This document shows, one piece after another, positions 16,886 to 25,739 of a DNA stretch of 64,000 nucleotides (position 1 is its first letter; each line of letters starts with the position of its first letter). Both the position numbers and the translations under genes were made by a program. The DNA comes from Streptomyces smyrnaeus (GTDB lineage Bacteria > Actinomycetota > Actinomycetes > Streptomycetales > Streptomycetaceae): NCBI RefSeq assembly GCF_017676345.1, contig NZ_JAFFZM010000005.1, forward strand, positions 248,001 to 312,000. The letters run 5' to 3'. Under the pieces are notes generated by a model. That model was not told the DNA's origin and did not search any database. It worked only from the letters and a program-made list of their open reading frames with translations.

Positions 16886-18142
16886 TCACCCGTACACGAC
16901 CCGCAGTTCCTTGATCCCGTTGATCCAGGCCGAGCGGAGCCTGCGGGGTGGTGGGCCGACGAGGCAGATGTCGGGGGCCAGGTCGGCTATGGCGTCGAAG
17001 ATGAGGTTGATCTCCAGCACGGCGAGGCTCTTGCCGAGGCAGAAGTGTGGGCCTCCGCCGCCGAATCCGAGGTGGGGGTTGGGGTCGCGGGTGATGTCGA
17101 AGACATGGGGGTCCGCGAAGACCTCGGGGTCGTTGTTGGCGGAGGAGTAGAACAGGCCGACCCGCTCACCGGCCGAGATCTTCTCCCCGCCCAGCTGGGT
17201 GTCCTGGGTGGCGGTGCGCTGGAAGGAGACCACGGGGGTGGCCCAGCGCACGATCTCCTCGGCCGCGGTCCGGGGGCGCTCGCGGCGGAAGAGCTCCCAC
17301 TGGTCGGGATGGGTGAGGAAGGCGTGCATGCCGTGGCTGATCGCGTTGCGCGTGGTCTCGTTGCCGGCGACGGCCAGCAGTATCACGAAGAAGCCGAACT
17401 CGTCCGGGTTGAGATTGCCCTCGCCCTCGGCCGCCACGAGCCGGCTGACGATATCCGCTGCGGACCCGGCGTAGTGTGCCGGGCACTCCTTGCGGGCCTC
17501 GGCCATCGTCATCGCGTACGAGACGAGCTCCGCCGCCGACTGGGTGCCGACCTCCTCGGTGATGGCGTACTCGGGGTCGTCGTAGGCGACCATCTTGTTG
17601 GACCAGTCGAAGATGCGGGAACGGTCCTTCTGGGGTACGCCGATGAGTTCGGCGATGGCCTGCAGCGGCAGTTCGACGGCGACGTCGGTGACGAAGTCCC
17701 CGCTGCCGCTTTCCTTGGCGTCCCGTACGATCCGCGCGGCACGCTCGCGCAGGGCGTTCTCCAGTGCGCGGATGGCGCGGGGCGTGAAGCCGCGCTGCAC
17801 GATCTGGCGGACCCGGGTGTGCTCGGGCGGGTCCATGTTGAGCATGATCAGCTTCTGGACGTCGATCTGGTCGCGGCTCATATGGTCGGCGAACCGGATG
17901 ACGGCGGTGTTGAGGTTGGAGGAGTACAGCTCCGGGTGGGTGGAGACCTCCTTGACGTCCGCGTGCCGGGTCACCACCCAGTAGCCCTCGTCGTCGAAGC
18001 CCGCCACACCGCGCGGCTGCCGGTTCCACCACACGGGCGCGCTCTCGCGCAGCACGGCGAACTCGGGCAGGGGAACGCGCTGTTGGTAGACGTCCGGATC
18101 GGTGAAGTCGAACCCGTCGGGCAGCGCGGGGCAGGAGGACAT
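16886..18142 (-). CDS. cyp125: Cytochrome P450 CYP125 (steroid C26/C27 monooxygenase)
   Basis: A 418-residue P450 strongly resembling mycobacterial CYP125, which oxidises the terminal carbon of the cholesterol or cholest-4-en-3-one side chain to the acid, opening side-chain beta-oxidation. Shared stretches include LPDGFDFTDPD near the N-terminus, VQKLIMLNMDPPEHTR, ELPLQAIAEL, the I-helix AGNETTR, ExxR in EEIVRWATPV, and the heme loop FGGGGPHFCLGKSL with the axial cysteine at residue 368. ATG 18142 has GGAG upstream; a GTG at 18154 lacks one. It is divergent from the FadA5 gene, with KstR-like boxes at 18245 and 18387 between them. The ferredoxin at 30466 is a plausible partner. Confidence 0.9.
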   Translation of the reverse strand: MSSCPALPDGFDFTDPDVYQQRVPLPEFAVLRESAPVWWNRQPRGVAGFDDEGYWVVTRHADVKEVSTHPELYSSNLNTAVIRFADHMSRDQIDVQKLIMLNMDPPEHTRVRQIVQRGFTPRAIRALENALRERAARIVRDAKESGSGDFVTDVAVELPLQAIAELIGVPQKDRSRIFDWSNKMVAYDDPEYAITEEVGTQSAAELVSYAMTMAEARKECPAHYAGSAADIVSRLVAAEGEGNLNPDEFGFFVILLAVAGNETTRNAISHGMHAFLTHPDQWELFRRERPRTAAEEIVRWATPVVSFQRTATQDTQLGGEKISAGERVGLFYSSANNDPEVFADPHVFDITRDPNPHLGFGGGGPHFCLGKSLAVLEINLIFDAIADLAPDICLVGPPPRRLRSAWINGIKELRVVYG

Positions 18143-18214
18143 CGGCAGCTCCACTCCATCTTCGACGTGCTGACGGCTCGTTCACGGCGCGCGCACCGGG
18201 GCGCCCGGCCGAGC

Positions 18215-18229
18215 CTGACGGTCCGTCAG
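18215..18229. promoter_or_regulatory. Palindrome CTGACGG-T-CCGTCAG upstream of CYP125
   Basis: Perfect 15-bp palindrome 73 bp before the CYP125 start. Near-identical sites occur at 57607 (CTGACGGTGCGTCAG) and 45039 (TTGACAGGGCGTCAG), again near steroid-type genes. A shared TetR-type operator is an inference. Confidence 0.5.
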
Positions 18230-18244
18230 AATCGCCCCGAAGGT

Positions 18245-18258
18245 AGTAACGGGTTCTA
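18245..18258. promoter_or_regulatory. KstR-like box upstream of CYP125
   Basis: AGTAACGGGTTCTA differs from the KstR consensus TNNAACNNGTTNNA only at the first base. It lies 103 bp upstream of the CYP125 start, in the 300-bp divergent region 18143-18442. Apart from this site, the palindrome at 18215 and the box at 18384, I see nothing else there. Confidence 0.55.
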
Positions 18259-18325
18259 CAAGTGGCAAGAGCCGCGGCGGCAGTTCTTGTGCACGGAGCG
18301 TGCGGTCGCGTATGCGGCGGAGTGA

Positions 18326-19612
<1,287 letters not shown>

Positions 19613-19829
19613 GCGACCGCCCCTGCGGACTCCCGCCGGACCCGGGCCGCCCGCGGTGCCGGCCGGGCCGCACCCGCGGTGACGGCCGGTTCCGGCCTGC
19701 GGGGTCCTGGGCGGTGCGGGCGGCGTGCGCGGGCTGCGCGGCATCGGGTGGTCCGGGTGGCCCTGGGCGCGACCTGAGTGCGTGTCCAGACGGTCGTCCG
19801 GACGTTCACGTGACCGTTGAGGCGGCCGT

Positions 19830-20405
19830 TCAGACGGCCGGGGAGGCCGCGCCGTTCAGCAGCGTCTTCGCGGCGGAGCGGGCGTGGCGTGCCGGGTCGG
19901 GGGAGTCGGTGATGGAGGCGTTGCTCATCGCGCCGTCGAGCAGCACGGCCAACTGCGAGGCGAGCCATTCGGGCTGCGCCGCGCCGGTCTCGTGGGCCAG
20001 GTCCCGCAGATAGCTGCGGACCGCCGTCTTGTGGTCGCGCACCGCGTCGGCCACCGACTGCGAGTCGGCGCCCAGTTCGCCGAAGGCGTTTATGAAGGCG
20101 CAGCCGTGGAAGTCCGGCCCGTCGACCCAGTCGTAGAGCCAGTCGAACACCGCCAGCACCCGCTCCTGAGGATCGGTGTGGCAGGCCACCCGCTCCTCCA
20201 GTGCGGTCCGGGCCCACTTGTCCCGGCGGCGCAGATACGCCTCGACCAGCGCGCCCTTGGACGGAAAGCACTTGTAGATCTTCTTCAGCGAGACGCCGCA
20301 GGCGTCACGGATCCGGTCCATACCCACGGCCTGTACGCCGTGCTCGTAGAAGAGCGCATCCGCCGCGCTGAGGATGCGAGCCTCGGTCGTGGCTTCGCTG
20401 TCCAT
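19830..20405 (-). CDS. TetR-family regulator with QacR/AcrR-like DNA-binding domain
   Basis: A 191-residue regulator. The N-terminal TetR HTH spans about residues 7-52 (ARILSAADALFYEHGVQAVG ... VSLKKIYKCFPSKGALVEAYL). The ligand domain includes a W/F-rich stretch DWLYDWVDGPDFHGCAFINA; this G-C-(A/P)-F motif is typical of the YxaF/LmrA-like TetR subgroup. No ligand can be read off. I use ATG 20405 because upstream codons are low-complexity repeats of GAGAAC/GTTCTC. Two GAGAAC-N4-GTTCTC palindromes and three extra half-sites lie just upstream, suggesting autoregulation. It is convergent with fadA5 but does not share its KstR-type operator. Confidence 0.85.
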   Translation of the reverse strand: MDSEATTEARILSAADALFYEHGVQAVGMDRIRDACGVSLKKIYKCFPSKGALVEAYLRRRDKWARTALEERVACHTDPQERVLAVFDWLYDWVDGPDFHGCAFINAFGELGADSQSVADAVRDHKTAVRSYLRDLAHETGAAQPEWLASQLAVLLDGAMSNASITDSPDPARHARSAAKTLLNGAASPAV

Positions 20406-20412
20406 GCTCCCC

Positions 20413-20510
20413 GTTCTCCCCGTTCTCCCCGTCGTCCCTGTTCTCCCCAGGTCTTGAGAACCGTTGTTCTCTACGATACAGTCTTGCCTGACCGGAGAAC
20501 GGGCGTTCTC
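20413..20510. promoter_or_regulatory. Operator array GAGAAC-N4-GTTCTC with extra half-sites
   Basis: Two full palindromes, GAGAACCGTTGTTCTC (20456-20471) and GAGAACGGGCGTTCTC (20495-20510), have centres 39 bp apart. Three lone GTTCTC half-sites (20413, 20422, 20440) lie between them and the TetR start. The core GAAC-N4-GTTC also resembles a LexA/SOS box, so a LexA site is an alternative reading. Confidence 0.65.
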
Positions 20511-20544
20511 CCGGTCGTAACGGGGATGAACGGGGGGCCTGAGC

Positions 20545-20715
20545 ATGACCGAGCAGACGTTGCAACAATGGACATGCCTGGGCGAGCTGGCGGGGACCGG
20601 GCTGTGCGCAGTCCCGGTCGTCGCCGGTGCACGCACAACTGCCGCGCCGCCGCCTCCGACCATCCACGCCGAGGCCATATCCTTCCGCCTCATAGGCACC
20701 GGTGCCCGCGTCTGA
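20545..20715 (+). CDS. Possible 56-residue ORF divergent from the TetR gene
   Basis: A short frame starting ATG 20545 (MTEQTLQQWTCLGELAG...) and ending TGA 20715, directly across the operator array from the TetR gene. That is where a regulated target gene would be expected. Its G/C-ending codon fraction (about 78 percent) is lower than its neighbours', the Shine-Dalgarno is poor (GGGGGG), and I recognise no family. It may be a decayed remnant of a target gene or not coding at all. The rest of the 485-bp gap 20406-20890 holds the operators and the terminator at 20816. Confidence 0.2.
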   Translation: MTEQTLQQWTCLGELAGTGLCAVPVVAGARTTAAPPPPTIHAEAISFRLIGTGARV

Positions 20716-20815
20716 CCGCTGAACCCACCGCAGCCTCCCGGAGTCGGCGCCAGGTCGCGCCACCCGGGACAGGAGCCGCGAGTCCGCTCATCCGGCGGGG
20801 CTCGCTGCAGGGCTC

Positions 20816-20848
20816 GTGTTCCTGCCCGTCGGGGTCGGGCAGGAACAC
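20816..20848. terminator. Strong hairpin terminator after the B12 operon
   Basis: Perfect 13-bp stem GTGTTCCTGCCCG/CGGGCAGGAACAC (20816-20828 with 20836-20848), 7-nt loop. It is 43 bp beyond the stop of the last operon gene (minus strand) and may act on both strands. Confidence 0.75.
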
Positions 20849-20890
20849 GGGGACCTCACCGCCCCGGCTCTGCCCGGTATTCGGTGGGGC

Positions 20891-21769
20891 TCATCGGGAC
20901 TCGGGCAGCGGCGCCGGGACGCTGTCGCTCCCCTCCTGGACGTCCTCCTGCTGCCCGGGCGCCGTCCTGAACGCGGGCGAGGCGTCGAAGGCGGCGCGAC
21001 GGGTGGCCCGGCGCAGTGCGCGCAGCACCGTGCCACCCAGCGTCAGGGTCAGCACCACGGTGAGCAGCGCTCGCGGTACATCCCAGCCGAGTGAAGTGGC
21101 CAGCACATAGGCGGCGTAGCGGGCCAGATTCTCCCCAAGAGGGTCACCGGGTACGAAGGAGATGCCCGACCCGAGGCCCGCGATGTACGGCCAGCCCTGC
21201 AGATTCATGACCAGGCCGTAGAGCAGCGCGGAGACCGCCCCGTAGACAGCGAGGAGGAGAAGTTCCCGCCGCCCCCGCAATGTGCCGGGCCCGGGCAGGA
21301 GCCCGGCCCCCATGGACACCCAGCCCATGGTGAGCATCTGGAACGGCATCCAGGGGCCCACCCCACCGGTGAGCAGCGCCCCGGCGAACATCGACACAGC
21401 GCCCAGCACGAATCCGAAACCCGGCCCCAGCACCCGGCCGGAGAGCACCATCAAGAAGAACATCGGCTCCAGACCGGCGGTGCCGGCGCCCAGCGGCCGC
21501 AGCGCGGCTCCGGCCGCGGCCAGTACGCCCAGCATGGCCACGGCCTTGGCGTCCAGCCCGGTCTCGGAGACGGTCGCCACGGCGACAGCGAGCAGAAGGG
21601 GGAGCAGTGCGGCGAACAGCCAGGGAGCGTCCTGCGAGTGCGCCAGACCGGAGGTCCGATCGGCCAGCAGCGGCCAGGCGAACGCGGCAACCCCGGTGGC
21701 ACTGGTCAACGCCAGCGCGGCAATGGACTTCGGCCCCAGCCGTACGGCGCGAACGGCCCGGCCGGTCAC
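20891..21769 (-). CDS. ECF transporter S component (predicted B12-specific)
   Basis: A 292-residue membrane protein with about six to eight helices between residues 15 and 250, ending in a short acidic tail. It is the membrane substrate-capture subunit of an energy-coupling-factor transporter, as in CbrT-like B12 S components (for example LEPMFFLMVLSGRVLGPGFGF, GVGPWMPFQMLTMGWVSMGAG). The GTG start at 21769 overlaps the stop of the ATPase gene (GTGA) and has GGGAGG just upstream; an open frame starting at 21802 is less likely. Specificity for cobalamin is inferred from the riboswitch at the operon head. Confidence 0.82.
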   Translation of the reverse strand: MTGRAVRAVRLGPKSIAALALTSATGVAAFAWPLLADRTSGLAHSQDAPWLFAALLPLLLAVAVATVSETGLDAKAVAMLGVLAAAGAALRPLGAGTAGLEPMFFLMVLSGRVLGPGFGFVLGAVSMFAGALLTGGVGPWMPFQMLTMGWVSMGAGLLPGPGTLRGRRELLLLAVYGAVSALLYGLVMNLQGWPYIAGLGSGISFVPGDPLGENLARYAAYVLATSLGWDVPRALLTVVLTLTLGGTVLRALRRATRRAAFDASPAFRTAPGQQEDVQEGSDSVPAPLPESR

Positions 21770-23445
21770 AGCGCCTCCCGAACCTGGCTGACGGTCAGCC
21801 ACGGCTGCGGAGCAAGGATCTTGGAGACCTGTGGAGCGTAAGCGGGTGAGGAGGTGACGACCTCGTCGGTGGGTCCGTCGGCCACGGGCTCCCCCTGGGC
21901 GAGGACGACGACGCGGTGCGCCAGCTCCGCGACGAGCTCGACATCGTGGGTGGCCAGCACGATGGCGTGGCCCTCGGCCGCCAGTTGGCGCAGCAGTGTC
22001 ACCAGCCGGGACTTGGCCGCGTAGTCCAGTCCCCGGGTGGGCTCGTCCAGCAGCAACAGCGGCGGCCGGGCCGTGAGGATGATCGACAGGGCGAGGGCCA
22101 GCCGTTGGCCCTCCGACAGATCGCGGGGGTGAGTGGTGTCGGCGATATCAGGAAGCAGTCGGGAGACCAGCGCGCGACAGGTGCCGGGCTCGGCACCGGC
22201 GTCGGCGTCGGCCGTCCGGCACTCATGGGCGACGGTGTCCGCGTAGAGCAGATCGCGCGGCTCCTGCGGCACCAGACCGGCGTGCCGGAGGAGTTCGGCC
22301 GGACGGGTGCGGTGCGGGGTCCTGCCACCGACGGTGACTCGGCCCGACGTGGGCTTGTGCATCCCGACGAGCGTGTTCAACAGGGTGGACTTGCCCGCCC
22401 CGTTGCGCCCCATGAGTGCCACGGTCTCCCCGGCGTGCAAGGAGAGGGACACCTCGTGCAGGGCGGGGACACGGTCGCGGATCAGAGTGAGCCGTGAGAC
22501 CTCCGCCAGTGGCTCGGCGCCGTGCGGAGGGGCGGCGGTGGTGGCAGCAGCGAGACGGGGAGCCAGTCGTTCGCGGAGCGGACCGGAGCTGCGGCGGGCG
22601 TCCCGGACCGACAGCGGGAGGGGGTCCCATCCGGCCAGTTCGCCCAACTCGACCACGGGCGGCCGCACGGGCGAGACCGCCAGCAGCGCGGCCGGCTCCC
22701 CGAGCCGCGCCGTACCCCGCAGGGAGAGGGCAGGGGTGGGTGGGGGAGGGGAGGGGAAGCCCCCCGGAGCCGCGCTACCGCTCCCCTCGTCCTCCGGTGC
22801 CAGCAGCAGCACCTGGTCCGCGTACTGCACCACGCGCTCCAGTCGGTGTTCGGCCATCAGAACGGTGGTGCCCAGGTCGTGGACGAGCCGCTGCAGGACG
22901 GCCAGCACTTCCTCGGCGGCGGGCGGGTCCAGCGCGGAGGTGGGCTCGTCGAGAACGAGGACCTTGGGGTGCGGGGTGAGGACGGAGCCGATGGCGACGC
23001 GCTGCTGCTGACCGCCGGAGAGGGAGGCGATGGGGCGGTCACGCAGCTCGTTGAGGCCGAGCAGATCGAGGGTCTCCTCCACACGGCGACGCATGGTGCC
23101 GGGAGGCAGACCCAGGGACTCCATGCCGTAGGCGAGTTCGTCCTCGACCGTGTCGGTGACGAAGTGGGCGAGCGGGTCCTGTCCCACCGTGCCGACGATG
23201 TCGGCGAGTTCGCGGGGCTTGTGGGTGCGGGTGTCGCGGCCCGCCACGGTCACCCGGCCGTGCAGGGTGCCCCCGGTGAAGTGCGGAACCAGGCCGGAGA
23301 CGGTGCCCAGCAGGGTCGACTTGCCCGCTCCGCTCGGACCGATGAGCAGGCACAGTTCGCCCTCCGGTATCTGGGCGTCCACCAGCGGGAGGGCGGGGGC
23401 GGTCGCGCCGTCGTGGACGACGGTGACCTGGTCGAAGGTGATCAC
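21766..23445 (-). CDS. ECF transporter ATPase with two fused ABC domains
   Basis: A 559-residue protein with two complete nucleotide-binding domains, corresponding to EcfA and EcfA' fused. Domain 1 has GPSGAGKST (near residue 36), the signature LSGGQQQRVA and LVLDEPTSALD. Domain 2 has GRNGAGKST (near residue 345), a degenerate signature LSEGQRLALA and LLLDEPTRGLD. A proline-rich linker (about residues 225-300) separates them. It powers the S/T membrane components. The GTG start at 23445 overlaps the stop of the T-component gene, so translation is likely coupled. Confidence 0.9.
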   Translation of the reverse strand: MITFDQVTVVHDGATAPALPLVDAQIPEGELCLLIGPSGAGKSTLLGTVSGLVPHFTGGTLHGRVTVAGRDTRTHKPRELADIVGTVGQDPLAHFVTDTVEDELAYGMESLGLPPGTMRRRVEETLDLLGLNELRDRPIASLSGGQQQRVAIGSVLTPHPKVLVLDEPTSALDPPAAEEVLAVLQRLVHDLGTTVLMAEHRLERVVQYADQVLLLAPEDEGSGSAAPGGFPSPPPPTPALSLRGTARLGEPAALLAVSPVRPPVVELGELAGWDPLPLSVRDARRSSGPLRERLAPRLAAATTAAPPHGAEPLAEVSRLTLIRDRVPALHEVSLSLHAGETVALMGRNGAGKSTLLNTLVGMHKPTSGRVTVGGRTPHRTRPAELLRHAGLVPQEPRDLLYADTVAHECRTADADAGAEPGTCRALVSRLLPDIADTTHPRDLSEGQRLALALSIILTARPPLLLLDEPTRGLDYAAKSRLVTLLRQLAAEGHAIVLATHDVELVAELAHRVVVLAQGEPVADGPTDEVVTSSPAYAPQVSKILAPQPWLTVSQVREAL

Positions 23446-24860
23446 GGTGCGCTCTCCTCGTCGTGCTGTCGGCCCCGCAGCGCCCGCGCGGTACGGCGCT
23501 CCGGCGCGCCCTTCACCGGCGCGCCCTTCACCTGTGCGCTCTCCCCAGGTGCGCTCTCCCTGGCGGCGGCCTCCCCTGGTGCGGCCTTCCCCTGCGCCGC
23601 GTTCCTCCGTGCCGCGTCCCTCCGTGCGGTCCGCCCGTGTGCGGGGTCGGGGGAGGGGGCACGGGCAGTGCTCGGGGCGGTCCCCGGAACGGCTTGAACG
23701 GTGTGCGGGGCCGGGGCGAGGACGGCGGGGAGAAGGCCGAGGAGGACGGCGGCGGCCGGCCACAGGGGCAGGTGGGGTGCGGTGAGCGGTACGGCCGGAG
23801 GGTTCAGTGGTCCGGGAAGGACATCGGCTGCCGTGATCATGAGGGCGCCGACGGCGGCGCCGGACGCCGACACCAGCCAGGCGCGGGCTCCCCAGCGGTC
23901 GGGGCGATAACGGGTACGGGCCGCCCGTCTGCCGCCCAGCCACAGTCCGGCCAGGGCGAGGGCCAGCCCAACCAGTAGGACGGGAAGGCCGAAGCCCGCG
24001 CCCTTGGCCGCCAGCAGACCGTAGGTACCCGCGCAGACGCCGAGCAGCCCGCCGAGGGTCAAAGCGGTGGTGGTGTGGCGTACGGCGGCCGGTACCTGTG
24101 CCGTGCGGCCGTAGCCGCGCGCGTCCATCGCCGCCGCGAGCGCCACCGAGCGCTCCAACGCGCCTTCCAGTACCGGCAGACCGACCTGGAGCACGCCGCG
24201 CAGCCCCCGGTCGTCCCGCCCGCGCAGTCTGCGTGCCGCCCGCAGCCGCCGTACGTCGGCGACGAGGTTGGGGGCGAACGTCATCGCCACCACCACCGCG
24301 ACTCCCGCCTCGTAGAGCGCGCCCGGCAGGGACTTGAGCAGTCGCGCGGGGTTGGCGAGCGCGTTGGCGGCGCCGACGCAGATGAGCAGGGTCGCCAGTT
24401 TGAGCCCGTCGTACAGGGCGAAGAGCATGCCCTCCGCCGTGACCCGCCCGCCGATCCGCACCCCGCGTGCCCACTCGGGCAGCGGCACCTCGGGCAGTTC
24501 GGCGAGCACATGGCTGCCGGGGATGGGGGAGCCGAGGAAGAACGCGAAGACGAGGCGGATGGTGAGTACGAGCAGACCCAGTTTGAGGAACGCGGTGTAG
24601 GAGCGGGCCCAGGGGGCGTCGGTGCGGCGGGCGGCGACGACGTAGCCCGCCACCGCGATCACCAGGGCGAGCAGCAGGGGGTTGGTGGTGCGGGAGGCTG
24701 CGGTGGCCAGACCCAGGGCCCAGAGCCACCATGCGCCCGGGTGCAGAGCGGTGCTGCGGGTCGAGAGCGGTGCTCTCGGCAGAGAGCGGGGTGCCGTCCG
24801 GGCCCCCGCTCCCGCTCCCGTGCTCTTGGTGAGCAGTGCTCTCGGAGTGGAGCGGTGCAT
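23442..24860 (-). CDS. ECF transporter T component (CbiQ family)
   Basis: A 472-residue CbiQ/EcfT-family membrane protein. The conserved core from residue 45 to about 270 includes TNPLLLALVIAVAGYVVAAR and the coupling-helix region with ARGYGRT. A further helical block reaches about residue 380. The last 85 residues are Ala/Arg/Glu repeats. The first 44 residues are unusual: they are largely encoded by copies of the GAGAGC-NNN-GCTCTC palindrome (24744-24843). ATG 24860 lies 3 nt after the preceding gene's stop. It connects the ATPase to the S subunit. Confidence 0.88.
   Translation of the reverse strand: MHRSTPRALLTKSTGAGAGARTAPRSLPRAPLSTRSTALHPGAWWLWALGLATAASRTTNPLLLALVIAVAGYVVAARRTDAPWARSYTAFLKLGLLVLTIRLVFAFFLGSPIPGSHVLAELPEVPLPEWARGVRIGGRVTAEGMLFALYDGLKLATLLICVGAANALANPARLLKSLPGALYEAGVAVVVAMTFAPNLVADVRRLRAARRLRGRDDRGLRGVLQVGLPVLEGALERSVALAAAMDARGYGRTAQVPAAVRHTTTALTLGGLLGVCAGTYGLLAAKGAGFGLPVLLVGLALALAGLWLGGRRAARTRYRPDRWGARAWLVSASGAAVGALMITAADVLPGPLNPPAVPLTAPHLPLWPAAAVLLGLLPAVLAPAPHTVQAVPGTAPSTARAPSPDPAHGRTARRDAARRNAAQGKAAPGEAAARESAPGESAQVKGAPVKGAPERRTARALRGRQHDEESAP
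24744..24843. repeat. Cluster of GAGAGC-NNN-GCTCTC palindromes inside the CbiQ gene
   Basis: One perfect copy lies at 24763-24777 (GAGAGCGGTGCTCTC), a one-mismatch copy at 24829-24843 (GTGAGCAGTGCTCTC), and a weaker copy at 24744-24758. They lie in the N-terminal coding extension of the T component. The same 15-mer recurs at 27684 and 32457-32579. Confidence 0.75.
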
Positions 24861-24863
24861 CGG

Positions 24864-25739
24864 CTATCGCCTTCGGCGGCGTGCCTGCCACAGTGCCGCG
24901 ACTCCGAGGATCGCCACGGCCGCGACACCGGCACCGACCCCCAACCCTGTCGACAGGCCGTCGTCGCTTCCGCTGCTCTTCCCGCCGTCGCTGTCCTTCC
25001 GGCTGTCGCTGCTCCCCTTCCCGCTGTCGCCGCTGCCCTTCGCCTGCTCGCCGCATCCCTTGGCGGGATAGTGGTCGATGGCGCACAACAGCCCCTCGGA
25101 GCTGTAGCGCAGCGGGGAAGCGACTTCGGCGAGGGCTTCAGCAGCTGTGCCCTTCTCCGGTATGCGCGCGCAGCCGGTGCGGGGGGCCGGTGGGGCCTTG
25201 GGCTCACCTTCGGCGGCGTCGGCGCGGGTGCCGAAGTCGATGCGCACGGCGACCCGTTTGCTGCCTGCCTCGGCCGCCGTCTTCGCGCAGGCGTCGGCGA
25301 ACGCGACGGCGCCGCGCGGCTTGTCGGCCTGTTGCGAGTTCTCGCTCAACGCGAAGCGGAAGCCGAGGGTGTCGCCGTCCTCGGGCCGGTGGGTGGCCGG
25401 CCCCTGGGTGGCGTACGACCAGGAACCGCCCTCCTTCTGCTGCCAGAACGACCAGTAGCGGTAGCCGTCCGCCTCGGCCACGACACGGACCTCGGCACCG
25501 GCACCCGCGCCCGTGCCGGCGGCGGGGTGCTGGGGAGCAGCCGCGCTCGCCGTGGCGACCGGAAGCGCGGCCGGCGAGGCGAGCGCCGTGACCGCCATCA
25601 GGGCGACGGCCGGCAGGCGCACGCCCCGCCACCCCGCGACCGCCCCTGCCCCTGCGCCAGCCCCCGCCCGGGGCCTGGACCTGAGCCTGGGCAGGGGCGG
25701 TTCCGGCGCGGTGGCGCCGTGCGCCGTCCGGGCCGTCAC
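24864..25739 (-). CDS. SCO2322-family exported, membrane-anchored protein (possible B12-binding beta domain)
   Basis: A 291-residue protein with an export signal at about residues 30-65, an extracellular domain and a C-terminal membrane helix (GLGVGAGVAAVAILGVAALW) with an RRRR stop-transfer. The domain core YRYWSFWQQKEGGSWSYATQ ... DGDTLGFRFA has the W-x-Y ... D-G-D-x-x-x-F pattern of DUF4430, the fold of the transcobalamin/intrinsic-factor C-terminal domain. Two conserved Cys pairs are visible (DACAKT, TGCARI, LLCAID, KGCGEQ). A Ser/Lys/Asp linker precedes the helix. The GTG start overlaps the previous stop (GTGA). I recognise the family as Streptomyces SCO2322-like; the role in B12 capture is inference from operon and pattern. 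Confidence 0.75.
   Translation of the reverse strand: MTARTAHGATAPEPPLPRLRSRPRAGAGAGAGAVAGWRGVRLPAVALMAVTALASPAALPVATASAAAPQHPAAGTGAGAGAEVRVVAEADGYRYWSFWQQKEGGSWSYATQGPATHRPEDGDTLGFRFALSENSQQADKPRGAVAFADACAKTAAEAGSKRVAVRIDFGTRADAAEGEPKAPPAPRTGCARIPEKGTAAEALAEVASPLRYSSEGLLCAIDHYPAKGCGEQAKGSGDSGKGSSDSRKDSDGGKSSGSDDGLSTGLGVGAGVAAVAILGVAALWQARRRRR

Noticed and set aside
16886..18142. P450 as part of an antibiotic biosynthetic cluster
   Set aside because: No polyketide, peptide or terpene biosynthetic genes are nearby, and the sequence matches the CYP125 steroid hydroxylase throughout.
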